DNA of 33,399 nt from Polyangium spumosum (GCF_009649845.1 NZ_WJIE01000033.1:1-33399), one strand, 5' to 3'. Counted from the first letter of the stretch, positions 1-8,732 are shown. Numbers and translations: made by a program. Notes: generated by a model from the letters alone, not told the origin.

Positions 1-69
1 GAGTTCCCATTCGGCATCCGTCAGGTCGGAAGGATAACCCTGGCGGGAAGGCCGCTCGTCGATGCTCAT
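1..69 (-). CDS. IS5-family transposase N-terminus (DUF4096), partial
   Basis: From an ATG at 69 the minus strand encodes MSIDERPSRQGYPSDLTDAE and then WEL before running off the window. The GYPSDLTDAEWEL string is the characteristic opening of IS5-family (DUF4096) transposases. There is no clear ribosome binding site. The same frame is open upstream, so the segment may instead be translated as the C-terminal end of the larger open frame starting at 666. A near-perfect palindrome lies just upstream (79-107). Only the first 23 residues are visible, so the element's integrity cannot be judged. Confidence 0.65.
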   Translation of the reverse strand, partial: MSIDERPSRQGYPSDLTDAEWEL

Positions 70-666
70 GTACGGAGGTTTGGCACGACCAGTCTGGTCG
101 GGCCAAACTTCCTGATGAACACCCTCTAACCGAGTCAACGCTGGCACGAGCACGCCCAGGTACGACAGCTCGGGGAGCCTGTCACGCAAACGTGCGACGG
201 AGACGAACCCGTCCGCGTCGGGGCGCATGCGCGAGAGCGCGAATTGCAGCAAGCCGTCGGCGTATTCGTCATCGCCCAACCTGCGGAGGGCGATCGCGTA
301 GTTCGCCACGAAGATCGCACCCTCCTGATAAGGACGGGCTGCACGCAAGATGTCGAGAAGGAGCTGCTCGCCCCGTTCGTCGTGGGGGACGGAGCCGGCC
401 GAGACGTACGTCGCCCGGGGAGATCGCGGCGGCGGAAGCGGCGGGAGACGGTCCGAAAGGCGAGCTCTCCGGAAGCGCTCGCCAGCACGAAGAACCAGGG
501 CGTCCATGAACGCGCGAGCGCGGCTCCAGGCCGAAGGCCGATCGAGGATCGTATCGCGCGGCGGCTCGGAAGGATGTGCTTCCGCGGCGCGTATGCCGCT
601 CTGGGGCACCGCCGAGCGCTCTATCACCTGCGTCGGTTCGTCGTCCGCATCCCTGGCTGCATCCAT
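1..666 (-). CDS. Hypothetical protein, open at the left edge, reading into an IS5-type transposase start
   Basis: The frame is open from an ATG at 666 to base 1 with no stop (222 codons). The start has a good ribosome binding site (GGAG seven bases upstream). The N-terminal 55 residues are charged and low in complexity. Residues about 85-190 contain helical, TPR-like text (motifs such as GAIFVANYAIALRRLGDDEYA and LLQFALSRM). The last 23 codons (69 to 1) are the start of a DUF4096-type transposase, in frame. The protein may therefore have lost its own C-terminus to an insertion and now be fused to the insertion-sequence reading frame. I do not recognise the host family. A TPR-like scaffold is only a guess. 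It lies divergently from the type VI module with 826 bases between them. Confidence 0.6.
   Translation of the reverse strand, partial: MDAARDADDEPTQVIERSAVPQSGIRAAEAHPSEPPRDTILDRPSAWSRARAFMDALVLRAGERFRRARLSDRLPPLPPPRSPRATYVSAGSVPHDERGEQLLLDILRAARPYQEGAIFVANYAIALRRLGDDEYADGLLQFALSRMRPDADGFVSVARLRDRLPELSYLGVLVPALTRLEGVHQEVWPDQTGRAKPPYMSIDERPSRQGYPSDLTDAEWEL
79..107. repeat. Near-perfect palindrome upstream of the transposase start
   Basis: Two 14-base arms, TTTGGCACGACCAG and CTGGTCGGGCCAAA, are separated by one base and pair with a single mismatch. The palindrome lies 10 bases upstream of the DUF4096 start codon and inside the larger open frame. It could be an operator of the insertion sequence, part of its terminal structure, or a hairpin that limits read-through translation. 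Confidence 0.5.
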
Positions 667-1492
667 GGTTTTCTCCAAAAGGGGCGTCGCCGACCCGAGG
701 CGGCAGCGAATCGGGAGTTGTACGCGCTGAAAGGGGTCCTCCGATTCGCCGACGCCTGAGATCGACGACGCGGCGCCAAACAGGTTTTTCGTCTCCCCCC
801 TCGGACGACGGCGTCAGGCGAAGTGCTCGCCCAGAGCGGAGCCCAGCGCCGCCGTCCGAGAGGGGAGCTCCTCATCACCCGAAGACGAGGCGCTCGCGCG
901 CCAACACCGGGGAACCGGGCATGGGCACGAAAGCCATGGGCCAGCCATACGCACGACGGCGCCCCGTCTTCGAGTGACGAGTGGAAAACCCTCCCTCCCC
1001 GGACCGAAAGCGGCGCCTTTGCGCTACCACTTCTCTCTGCTTTGCCCTGACGAATGCCGCTATCGATCCGGGAAGGGAAGAGCGGAGGCGACCAGGCCCG
1101 GCACCCCCAACGCACCCGCGTACAGTCGCGGGCTCGCTGTGAGCGTCGAGTTCATCACCGCCCGCAGAGGGGCCGCGTGCTCCGGGACAGCCCACGGGGA
1201 AGGGGGCGGCCTGCACGCGGCCCCTCTGCGAGCGGTGATGGGTTCGTCGTTCCCTCACACTAGGGTGTTCGCCGTTCGGACCCGGTTCGTAACGCGGGGC
1301 CGTCTTTTTTCTGGAGAGGTGAGACGTTGTAAGACATCCCCGCCGGACCAAATACGTCCGATCGAGCCCGAAGAACCCTTGCGCGCTTCTCGCGGGCTGG
1401 TGCACAACGGATCTACAGGAAGAACGCGGGCACGCGCACACCGCCACAAAGGTGGGTAGGCATGTCCTGCGACCGCCTACGGGGTTTGTCGT
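667..1492. other. Gene-free interval between divergent genes
   Basis: No frame on either strand in these 826 bases has credible protein composition. The open frames here are Arg/Pro/Ser-rich and lack ribosome binding sites. The interval must hold the divergent promoters for the minus-strand gene starting at 666 and the type VI module starting at 1493, although no convincing -35/-10 pair is visible. Its one striking element is a long inverted repeat at 1153-1240. Confidence 0.6.
1153..1240. repeat. Long imperfect inverted repeat (about 28-base arms, 32-base loop)
   Basis: The left arm (1153-1180, core CGCAGAGGGGCCGCGTGC) and right arm (1213-1240, core GCACGCGGCCCCTCTGCG) pair over about 28 bases with one mismatch. 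The 32-base G-rich spacer lies at 1181-1212. As RNA or extruded DNA this would be an extremely stable hairpin. It sits about 250 bases upstream of vgrG in a gene-free interval. No T-tract follows either arm, so it is not a standard intrinsic terminator. It could be a REP/MITE-type repeat or a recombination or regulatory site. Confidence 0.75.
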
Positions 1493-3568
1493 ATGGCCTG
1501 GCTACCCTCGATCCGCCCTCCGGGCGGGACGCTCTCGCTCGCCCTTGATTCGCAACTCGCTCTCGACGTCCGCCGCTTCTCCATCGAGGAGGGGATCTCG
1601 GCCCTGTTCGTCGTCACCCTGGAGGCGCTCTCGACCGACCCGGCCCTCGCTTTCGACGACGTGGTCGGGCAGAAAGCCCGCTTCACGATCCAGCGAGGCG
1701 CCGAGGAGCGCTCGTGGACGGGAATCACACGCAGCGCACGCCTTCTTCGCGTCGAGGAGGACGGTCTATCCGCCTACGAGGTCGTACTCGTCCCGGTCCT
1801 GTGGCTCCTGACCCAGCGCACGAACCGCCGCATCTTCCAGCACGTTTCCGAGCCCGAGATCGCGACGCGCCTGCTCTCCGAATGGCGGGTCCCGCATGAA
1901 CTCCGATTGTCGGACACGTACAAAGCGCGCGAGTACCGCACGCAATACGACGAGTCGGACCACGCCTTCCTGAGTCGCACGCTCGCAGACGCGGGGATCT
2001 CGTACTTCTTCGTCGAGAAAGACGACGAGACGGTCGTCGTCCTCTCCGACGCACCACAACGCGGCCAGCCGCGAGGCGCACGACTTCCCTTCAAGGCTGA
2101 CGTGACGATGGTCACGGGCGAGTACGTCACGCGCGCGCAGGCCGGACGCGAGCTCCGGCCCGGTCGCGTCGCGATACGAGATCGGGACCATCGGCTCCCC
2201 GCGGCCTATCCCCTGCACGCGAGCGCCGACGCGCGAGCGCTCGACATCGAGGGGCGCCTCGAGTCCTTCGAGGCCACCCCCGGCGCATTCCTCTACCGGA
2301 CGAATCAGGCCGGCGGCACCCCCGTGGCCGATGACCGGGGCGCCTATCGGAGCGATGAACGCGCCGCGAAGAGCCTCGCGCAGAAGCGCCTCGAAGCGCA
2401 GCGCGAGGGCGCCGTCGTCTTCAGCTTCGAGACCAACGCCCTCGACCTCGCGCCCGGCGTCATCGTCCAGATCGATGGCCATCCGCGCCCCGAACTCGCG
2501 CGCGGGCTGCTCCTCGTAGGGACACGCCTTGACGGCACGCAGGACGGAGACTGGACCCACGTCTGCGAAGCGCGGAGCTTGGAGCTGCCGTATCGCCCGC
2601 CGATCGCGGTTCCGCGGCCGCGCACGCAGGGGGTCGAGAGCGCGACCGTCGTGGGGCCTCATGGGGAGGAAATCCACTGCGACGAGCTCGGGCGGATCCG
2701 CGTGTCGTTCCACTGGGACCGCGAAAGCGAGATGGACGAGCAGAGTTCGTGCTGGCTCCCGGTGAGCCAGGCATGGGCAGGCGCTGGGTATGGCAGCCTG
2801 AGCATGCCGCGTGTCGGGCAGGAGGTCCTCGTCGACTTCATCGGCGGAGATCCCGACCGGCCGGTGGTCGTCGGCCGAATTCACACCGCGATCCAGAAGG
2901 TACCGTATCCGCTGCCGGCGAACAAAACGAAGAGCGGCTGGCGAACTTCGTCCTCGCCGGGTGGCGGAGGATTCAATGAAATCCTCTTCGAGGACAAAAA
3001 GGGGCACGAGCTCATTCAGGTGCACGCCGAGAGGGACGTCGAGGCGACCGTGGAGCGTGATGCCGCGCTGACGGTGAAGCGGGACCAGAAGACGCGCGTG
3101 GTGCGCGACGCTGAGGTCATCGTCGGCCGGAACGCCGCGCAGCTCGTGCAGGACAACGCCCGGCAGGTGGTCGGGCTCTCGAGCGCGCGCGTCGTGGGCG
3201 TGAACGAGATCGTCGACATCGGCGGCGATCAGGCCATGACCGTGGCGGGGGACCAGGCCGTCGCCGTGGGCGGCTCGAGCGAGACGACGATCGCCGGCGC
3301 CCATGCCTTGGAGGTGGGGGCGACGCAGATCATCCGCGCGGGAGGGACCATCACGATCACGAGCGGCGCGGCGAGCATCACGCTCGAGCCCTCGGGGAAG
3401 GTGACGATCTCCGGCACGGAAATCGTGCTGCAATCGTCGGGCCCCGTGGGCGTCGCCGGCACGAAGATCGGCGTGCAGGGCGCGCAGATCGCGATTGCAG
3501 CGTCGGGTCCTGCCGAAGTGGCCGGGGCGTCGCTGCACCTCGTCGGGCAGCCCGTCAAGACGAACTGA
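1493..3568 (+). CDS. vgrG: Type VI secretion system spike protein VgrG
   Basis: This is the trimeric tip of the type VI secretion needle, which is extruded with the Hcp tube and carries effectors into target cells. The 691-residue product has the classic order. Residues about 1-345 form the gp27-like platform, with the DESDHAFLSRTLADAGISYFF motif near 155-175. Residues about 375-465 form the gp5-type OB fold, with IRVSFHWD and SCWLPVSQAWAG motifs followed by PRVGQEVLVDFIGGDPDRP. From about 500 to the end there is a repetitive Val/Ala/Gly beta-helix. No extra catalytic domain follows, so cargo is probably carried non-covalently by the downstream PAAR-like protein. The ribosome binding site is weak (GGGG about 10 bases upstream). 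The start fits the family's usual N-terminus. It is the first gene of a cargo module; no sheath or baseplate genes are in view. Confidence 0.97.
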   Translation: MAWLPSIRPPGGTLSLALDSQLALDVRRFSIEEGISALFVVTLEALSTDPALAFDDVVGQKARFTIQRGAEERSWTGITRSARLLRVEEDGLSAYEVVLVPVLWLLTQRTNRRIFQHVSEPEIATRLLSEWRVPHELRLSDTYKAREYRTQYDESDHAFLSRTLADAGISYFFVEKDDETVVVLSDAPQRGQPRGARLPFKADVTMVTGEYVTRAQAGRELRPGRVAIRDRDHRLPAAYPLHASADARALDIEGRLESFEATPGAFLYRTNQAGGTPVADDRGAYRSDERAAKSLAQKRLEAQREGAVVFSFETNALDLAPGVIVQIDGHPRPELARGLLLVGTRLDGTQDGDWTHVCEARSLELPYRPPIAVPRPRTQGVESATVVGPHGEEIHCDELGRIRVSFHWDRESEMDEQSSCWLPVSQAWAGAGYGSLSMPRVGQEVLVDFIGGDPDRPVVVGRIHTAIQKVPYPLPANKTKSGWRTSSSPGGGGFNEILFEDKKGHELIQVHAERDVEATVERDAALTVKRDQKTRVVRDAEVIVGRNAAQLVQDNARQVVGLSSARVVGVNEIVDIGGDQAMTVAGDQAVAVGGSSETTIAGAHALEVGATQIIRAGGTITITSGAASITLEPSGKVTISGTEIVLQSSGPVGVAGTKIGVQGAQIAIAASGPAEVAGASLHLVGQPVKTN

Positions 3569-3583
3569 GCGGAGGCGGCTTCG

Positions 3584-4591
3584 ATGATGCTCCATAACAG
3601 GACGCCGCTCGTCGTCATGGCTTTTCCGACCGAGGATCTCGACGGGGATCCGTCTCTCGTCGTGGTCGCAAAAGGGACTTTCGACGTCGCCAAGAGCGAG
3701 CCGGTTCGCTGGTCCGCATCGCCCTCGCCGATACGCACGACCGCAGTTCCGTGGGACCCCAGCGTGCCCTCCAGCGTGCGGTACGAGGACGACCTCGCGC
3801 CCTTCAAGGTGGGCACGGACGTCATCGTAAATGCCACCGCGTACGCGCCCGGAGGTCAGCGCATGCCCTCGTGGCGCGCCGGGGTCTGCGTGGGCGGCTT
3901 GAAGAAGTTCGTCACGGTCACGGGGCCGCGGGCTTGGGTCCATGCGCCGCTGCTCGGCTGGTCCCTCACGCCGATCGTCCCGGTCCGCCACGTGCCCGTG
4001 CGATACGAGCTCGCATTCGGAGGCGACGGGGTCGCGGCGAACCCCGTGGGACTCGGAGCGTGCGACCTGCGGAAGGCCGACACCTCGCAGCCGATCGCCG
4101 TGCCGCGCGTCTTGGCGGGGGACGGTCGCGTGCCCGAGCTCGGCGAGCTCTACCCGGTCGAGGGCCTCGGAGCCATCGCGAGGACGTGGCAGCCGCGGCG
4201 CGCGCGGGCCGGGACGTTCGGCGAGGCGTGGGCGAAGCTTGGCGGGCGCCGTTTGCCCGAGGACTTCGACGGCGCATTCTGGAATGCCGCGCATCTGGAG
4301 CTCGTGGCGGACGGGTTTTTGCGGGGCGACGAGGAGGTGCGCCTCACGGCGCTCCATCCGGAGCACGCCGAGCTCACATTTCGGCTGCCGGCGGTGCTCG
4401 TGGCGGCTGGCGCAGTGTATGGGTCGGGTTATCGGCACGGGACACCGGCACGTCTGGACACGGTCCTCATCGACGCCGAGGTGCTCCGCGTCGAGCTCAC
4501 GTGGCGGGCTGCACTCCCGCTCTTCAGGGGCGGCGTGAAGGCCGTACACATCGCCACGCGGCCGCTCGCGCCAATCGGAGGTGCGTCGTGA
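3584..4591 (+). CDS. DUF2169-family type VI secretion adaptor/chaperone
   Basis: The 335-residue protein begins MMLHNRTPLVVMAFPTEDLD and continues with VVVAKGTFDV, the hallmark opening of DUF2169. It also contains YELAFGG and a C-terminal VRVELTWRA-like strand typical of the family. DUF2169 proteins are found between vgrG and PAAR/DUF4150 effector genes and are thought to load the effector on the spike. That is family knowledge, not visible here. The gene begins 15 bases after vgrG. ATG codons at 3584 and 3587 are both possible starts. Its stop overlaps the GTG of the next gene (GTGA, 4588-4591), so the adaptor and its effector are probably translationally coupled. Confidence 0.93.
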   Translation: MMLHNRTPLVVMAFPTEDLDGDPSLVVVAKGTFDVAKSEPVRWSASPSPIRTTAVPWDPSVPSSVRYEDDLAPFKVGTDVIVNATAYAPGGQRMPSWRAGVCVGGLKKFVTVTGPRAWVHAPLLGWSLTPIVPVRHVPVRYELAFGGDGVAANPVGLGACDLRKADTSQPIAVPRVLAGDGRVPELGELYPVEGLGAIARTWQPRRARAGTFGEAWAKLGGRRLPEDFDGAFWNAAHLELVADGFLRGDEEVRLTALHPEHAELTFRLPAVLVAAGAVYGSGYRHGTPARLDTVLIDAEVLRVELTWRAALPLFRGGVKAVHIATRPLAPIGGAS

Positions 4592-6282
4592 GCGGCGAAT
4601 GGGCACGCGAGTGCGGCGAGGCTCTCGTCGTCTCCATCGCCCCCGACGTCTGCTGGACGCCGGTCGGGGGGGCCTTGGTCGCCGTCCCCTACATGATCGT
4701 TGCTCGGCTCGACAAGGCAGAGGGCACGGACCCGAATCACCTCATCTGCGACAAACCGGCGTTCACCACGGCGAGTCGCATTCCGGAGGTCGAGGGCGAC
4801 GAGGCCGGGACGGGCGGAGGGCTGATCTCTGGGGTGAATCGTGGCTATTGCAGGCCGCTCGAGCACAGCTCGTCCTCGATGGCAGGGGACCACTGGCTCG
4901 TTCGCGAGGGGGACCTCTTCGCCATGAACTGCGCCGGTCCCGAGGGCCCGGCGAACACGTACGGCAGGCTCGTGATCTCGAACGATGCCGCATCCGCGCC
5001 GGGCGTGAGCTTGTCGAAGAGCGCGAACACCACCGTGGACCCGGCGACGGGGATCGTGGTGGTCGAGACGGCCGAGAAGACCGAAGACCCCGAGACGGGC
5101 GCGATCACGGAGCTGCGGGAGCGGTCGGTCACGGATCCGACGACGGGCCGCGTCGAAGTCCAGCGGGTGAAGGTCACCACGCACGCGGACGGGTCGAAGA
5201 CGTACGAGGCGAGCTCGGGGGCCTTCGACCCCGCCAGCAAGCAGTACGAGTGGAGGACGTCCACCGGGGGTTTGCCCGAGGGCGAGATCGATCCGGACGA
5301 ACTGTCGCTCGACGAGAATGGGCGGCTCTACCTCGACGAGGACGCGGAGGGGTTCGTCCCGTCCGATGAGCTGGACCAGGGCGACGACATCGCCGATGAT
5401 GACCCCGAAGTCCTCGCGGACCCCGAGGTCAAGGCCGCACTCGAGGAGGAAGCGGCGTGCAAGGCGGAGCTCGAAGCGACGAACAACGCGATCCGGTGGG
5501 AGGGTTTCAAGCTCGGCGTGGACGCGGCCGGGATTCTGGACCCCACGCCGGCTTCGGACCTGACCGGCGCGGCGCTGGCCCTGGCGGATGGGGACTGGCT
5601 CGGGGGCGGGCTCTCGGTGGTCTCGGCGGTCGTGCCGTACGCTGGGGATGCGCTCGCCAAGGGAGTGAAGGCGGCGCGGGCCGCGAAGGCGCTGGCGAAG
5701 CTCGATCGATTGCTGTTGAAGTGGCAAGCGCACCTCGCGAATGCAGCGGCGGCGGTCCGGAAGGCCAAGCAGGCGGCGAAGAAGAAGCTCGCGCGGAAGA
5801 AGGCCGGCGGGATCGGCGCGCAGGCGCCGAAGAACCCGGGGGACGGGGGGTTCGCGCCGCGGAAGAAGAAGCAGGGCGGGACGGGGGCAAACGGGGACGG
5901 TGGGGGTCCGAAGGCGCCGCGGAAGCCGCACCAGCCGGTCAGGGAGAAGTGGGAGAAGAGCGGCGGTACGGTCCGGGACAACCCCGATGGGTCGACGACG
6001 TTCAGGCGGAAGGATGGGGTGGAGGTGACGTATGATAAAGATGGGTTCCCGGATTTTTCGCGGTACAGGCATCCGGAAGTGAACGATGTGCAAATTGAGT
6101 TTACGGGCAACTATCGGAAGGACACGAATCTTGCCGACGAAGCCGCGGGTATCACCGAACGGAAGAGGCTCTCTGAAGGATATACGTGGCATCACCACCA
6201 AGATGGAAAGACGATGCAGTTGGTAAAGAGCTCTGTGCACAGAGATTTCTTTCACACCGGCGGCATGTCGAAAACCCGATAA
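4588..6282 (+). CDS. PAAR-like (DUF4150) polymorphic toxin with C-terminal WHH-family HNH nuclease
   Basis: The start is the GTG at 4588, which overlaps the previous stop; the frame is open further upstream, but that part is shadow sequence. Of 564 residues, about 1-133 match the DUF4150 PAAR-like domain that caps VgrG (VCWTPVGGALVAVPYM, then HWLVREGDLFAMNCAGPEGPAN). Residues about 230-300 are acidic. Residues about 310-370 form a small hydrophobic helical block (LGVDAAGILDPTPASDLTGA onward), like the pre-toxin helices of other effectors. A Lys/Gly-rich linker follows. The last 34 residues hold the toxin signature: GYTWHHHQDG at 531-540, MQLV at 543-546, H551 and HTGG at 556-559. This matches the WHH group of HNH/Endonuclease VII nucleases, so the probable target is DNA. 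Base composition falls from about base 6030, as expected for an exchangeable toxin tip. The immunity gene follows after 13 bases. Confidence 0.93.
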   Translation: MSGEWARECGEALVVSIAPDVCWTPVGGALVAVPYMIVARLDKAEGTDPNHLICDKPAFTTASRIPEVEGDEAGTGGGLISGVNRGYCRPLEHSSSSMAGDHWLVREGDLFAMNCAGPEGPANTYGRLVISNDAASAPGVSLSKSANTTVDPATGIVVVETAEKTEDPETGAITELRERSVTDPTTGRVEVQRVKVTTHADGSKTYEASSGAFDPASKQYEWRTSTGGLPEGEIDPDELSLDENGRLYLDEDAEGFVPSDELDQGDDIADDDPEVLADPEVKAALEEEAACKAELEATNNAIRWEGFKLGVDAAGILDPTPASDLTGAALALADGDWLGGGLSVVSAVVPYAGDALAKGVKAARAAKALAKLDRLLLKWQAHLANAAAAVRKAKQAAKKKLARKKAGGIGAQAPKNPGDGGFAPRKKKQGGTGANGDGGGPKAPRKPHQPVREKWEKSGGTVRDNPDGSTTFRRKDGVEVTYDKDGFPDFSRYRHPEVNDVQIEFTGNYRKDTNLADEAAGITERKRLSEGYTWHHHQDGKTMQLVKSSVHRDFFHTGGMSKTR

Positions 6283-6295
6283 AGAGACGCCAACA

Positions 6296-6775
6296 ATGCA
6301 AGCAACCATTGACAATCCATACGGCCCAACGTCTCGCGCCGAGATTGCACAATTCGAGACCCGACAAAAACTATCGCTCCCTGATGAATACAAGGCGTTT
6401 CTGCTAAAATACAATGGCGGAATGCCTACGCCTAATGGATTTGCGATCCCAGGATGGCACGGTCAGGAGTCTTCGCTGGGCGTCTTCTACGGCATCCACG
6501 AACACCCGGACTATTCGCTAGATGGTGCATGCGAGACGTACGAGGAGCGCGTCCCCGCGGATCTCATCCCCATTGGAACGGATGCCTTCGGTAACAATGT
6601 CTGCATGGGCTGGAAGGGGAAGCGCCGGGGCAAGGTCTACTTCTGGGACCATGAGGACGAGCTCGACGAGCATGGTAGGTTCCGGCAGGACTACGGAAAC
6701 GTGTACCCTCTCGCGAACAGCCTGACGGAGTTCTTGAACAATCTCAGGGAATGGGAAGACGAAGAATGCGAATAG
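6296..6775 (+). CDS. SUKH (SMI1/KNR4) family immunity protein
   Basis: The 159-residue protein shows the SUKH-1 pattern. An N-terminal helix pair leads to LSLPDEYKAFLLKYNGGMP (residues about 23-41). A central FYGI...IGTDAFGNNVCMG strand region follows, then KGKVYFWDHEDEL-type text and a C-terminal helix with LTEFLNNL. SUKH proteins are immunity factors for polymorphic toxins and bind many HNH-type nucleases. Its position 13 bases after the WHH toxin makes it the cognate antidote with high probability. It is AT-richer than the surrounding genes and uses codons such as ATA, TTA, CTA and AAA that are rare elsewhere in the window. That suggests toxin tip and immunity gene moved together. Confidence 0.92.
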   Translation: MQATIDNPYGPTSRAEIAQFETRQKLSLPDEYKAFLLKYNGGMPTPNGFAIPGWHGQESSLGVFYGIHEHPDYSLDGACETYEERVPADLIPIGTDAFGNNVCMGWKGKRRGKVYFWDHEDELDEHGRFRQDYGNVYPLANSLTEFLNNLREWEDEECE

Positions 6776-6802
6776 GTCTCACTTAGGTATTAGAGCTGCC
6801 CA

Positions 6803-7561
6803 ATGCCCGACACATGGACCCCGCCCAACGCCGCCGACACCCCGACCCTCTACCCGTCGGAACCCGAGCCCGACGCGTCCCCGTGGCTCACGTGGGCCCC
6901 GGCGCCCGACTACTGGAATACCGCGCCCACGATGTTCCTGCCGCCGCCGAAGCCGGCGCCGCCCGTGCCGATCCCGGAAGGCGTCTTCCTGATCCCCACC
7001 GACTTGCTCCCGCCACCGATCATGGAGCTAGCCGCGCCGCGCGCACCTTCGGCCATCCGGCCCCCGCCGCTCCTCGGCGTCGACGATCCACCTCCGTCGG
7101 CGCGCGCTGCTTCCGTGGCGCCCGCGTCGGCCCCCGCCCCGAAGCCCGCCGCCGCAGAGAACTCCGCGGCCGCCCGGGACCCGCTCCCGGTCGACCTTTT
7201 TCCCCTCGACCGTTGCGCGCGCCTCGACGCCGCGCTCGCGCTCTCTCCGGACGCAGCTCCGGTCCTCGACGCACACAAGCTCGACCCTATGACCTGGGTC
7301 GCCTTGCGGGAGCACTGGCAGGCCGCGGTCCGCGCGTCTCTCCGCGACGGCGATCCCACCCTGCTCCGCGCGTACGATGCCGCCTACGTCGTCGAGCTCG
7401 AGCGTGTCCGCGGGGCCATCACCCCCGAACAGCATGCGACGCTCACCCGAGCCGCAGCGCGGGGCACGCGAGCGGAGGCCCTGGCCGCCCTTGGGCTGCC
7501 GAAGGCCGCGGTGCTGCACGTCGAGCGCGTGATGCTTTGCCGCGCCGTGGGGCCGTCCTGA
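6803..7561 (+). CDS. Proline-rich hypothetical protein of the type VI module
   Basis: The 252-residue protein is Pro/Ala-rich over residues about 1-140 and appears disordered, with PPPKPAPPVPIPEG-type text. The C-terminal 100 residues look folded and helical (LDPMTWVALREHWQAAVRASLRDGD, ending in HVERVMLCRAVGPS). No signal peptide or membrane segment is visible. It starts 27 bases after the immunity gene with no obvious ribosome binding site. Base composition returns to the high GC of the region, so it is not part of the exchanged toxin tip. I do not recognise the family. Its position suggests an accessory to effector loading, but this is only context. Confidence 0.7.
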   Translation: MPDTWTPPNAADTPTLYPSEPEPDASPWLTWAPAPDYWNTAPTMFLPPPKPAPPVPIPEGVFLIPTDLLPPPIMELAAPRAPSAIRPPPLLGVDDPPPSARAASVAPASAPAPKPAAAENSAAARDPLPVDLFPLDRCARLDAALALSPDAAPVLDAHKLDPMTWVALREHWQAAVRASLRDGDPTLLRAYDAAYVVELERVRGAITPEQHATLTRAAARGTRAEALAALGLPKAAVLHVERVMLCRAVGPS

Positions 7562-7565
7562 AAAA

Positions 7566-8732
7566 CTACTTTGGGAGATCGAAAAACGGGTACATGCAGC
7601 AGAACGTGACCGCCGTGTTCATGTCCTCACGCGCCTCGCCGATCGGCTCGCCCCCGCTGGCCGCGCACGTGCCGGGCACGTACGCGAGGCCCTTGATCGC
7701 CTTGCTTGTGACTGCGCGCCCCGGAGGGTTGATCGTGCTGCATGCGTCTTTCACCGAGCTGAGTGACAGGTTTGTCGATTCCGCAGTGCAGGCCGCGTCA
7801 TCGTACAAATGCAGGGACGCGAGGCAGAGCCCTCCCTCCGACGCCCCGCACGAACACGCGCTGCATCCCCGATCGTCGACGGGCTCCTCGTCGAACATCA
7901 AGTACCGCGCGTAGGTGTAGTTTCCGGGGCACGCGTGATCGCCCTGAAGGGCGACGCAGTGGAGCCAGGGGAGCGGCAGGTCCCTCATGCAGCGCTCGCC
8001 CGTGGAATCACATACGCCGTCGAGCTCCTCGACCTCGCAGGCGAGGCCCCCGAGAAGCCAGCTCCTGTCCTTCGTGAAGGCAGGCGTCTCGGTCGTCACC
8101 GCGCAGGGCTGTTCTATCGGTGCCGGCAAGGCCGACGCGCCGACGTACTGCGCGCAGGGCTGCCCGCCGCACTGGGCGCCTGCCGGGAGCGCGGCAGCGT
8201 TCGTGCAGGAGCCATCCCAGCCGGCCGGGCCATCGAACGGCACCGAAATGCCCCCGCTCTGCTCGCATGACGTCGTGCGGATCTCGATCGACGCCGGCAA
8301 CCCCGAGCACGTGCCCTCGGGCTTCTCGCAGCTACAGGGCTCGCACGTCGCGGGCGGGGCGACGAGGTCGCTGTAGCGGCGGTACTTCTCCCAGGGCACC
8401 TCCTTCGGGCAGGAGGCCGGCATGTCGTCCACGGGGCCAACCCAGAGGAGCATCGGCGTGCGAGGCCATGCGCCTGCCGGAGTCTCCCCCGGGGGATCGC
8501 CGCTCGGTTCGGCGACGCATCGACCAGGGAGATCGTTCTCGCAGTCGATTGCCGGGGGGTCCTGCGGGGCACTGGCATCGGCGTCCGCGTCGGTGTCGGC
8601 GTCCGCGCCGGCATCGAGACACCAGGGATCAGGAGATAGCGCGCTGGGATCGCACTTCCCCACCATAGTAAAGTCGGGTACCCCGCATCCGAATATGCAC
8701 AAGCAAAACGCTACGATAAATGCTCTGCTCAC
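7566..8732 (-). CDS. Cys-rich secreted lipoprotein
   Basis: The 388-residue product begins at a GTG that overlaps the upstream stop (GTGA, 8729-8732). A 15-residue signal ends in a lipobox (IFG before Cys16), so it should be lipidated and sorted to the outer membrane. An Asp/Ala linker (DAGADADTDADADASAP, residues about 42-58) precedes a Cys-rich body. That body contains two similar modules, CEPCSCEKPEGTC near the middle and CSACSCGASEGGLC later, with many paired cysteines. Such proteins are common in myxobacterial genomes, but their function is unknown. It is the last gene of the sigma-factor operon. Residues 16-58 closely resemble the short lipoprotein encoded just upstream. Confidence 0.82.
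   Translation of the reverse strand: MSRAFIVAFCLCIFGCGVPDFTMVGKCDPSALSPDPWCLDAGADADTDADADASAPQDPPAIDCENDLPGRCVAEPSGDPPGETPAGAWPRTPMLLWVGPVDDMPASCPKEVPWEKYRRYSDLVAPPATCEPCSCEKPEGTCSGLPASIEIRTTSCEQSGGISVPFDGPAGWDGSCTNAAALPAGAQCGGQPCAQYVGASALPAPIEQPCAVTTETPAFTKDRSWLLGGLACEVEELDGVCDSTGERCMRDLPLPWLHCVALQGDHACPGNYTYARYLMFDEEPVDDRGCSACSCGASEGGLCLASLHLYDDAACTAESTNLSLSSVKDACSTINPPGRAVTSKAIKGLAYVPGTCAASGGEPIGEAREDMNTAVTFCCMYPFFDLPK

Noticed and set aside
1766-4606. A 946-codon open frame on the minus strand opposite vgrG and the DUF2169 gene
   Set aside because: It is antisense to two clear families, its residues are Arg/His/Asp-rich with no domain, and long antisense frames are expected at this GC content.
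4429-6414. A 661-codon minus-strand frame across the toxin gene
   Set aside because: It is opposite a well-supported DUF4150/WHH gene, is Arg/Pro-rich and has no recognisable domain.
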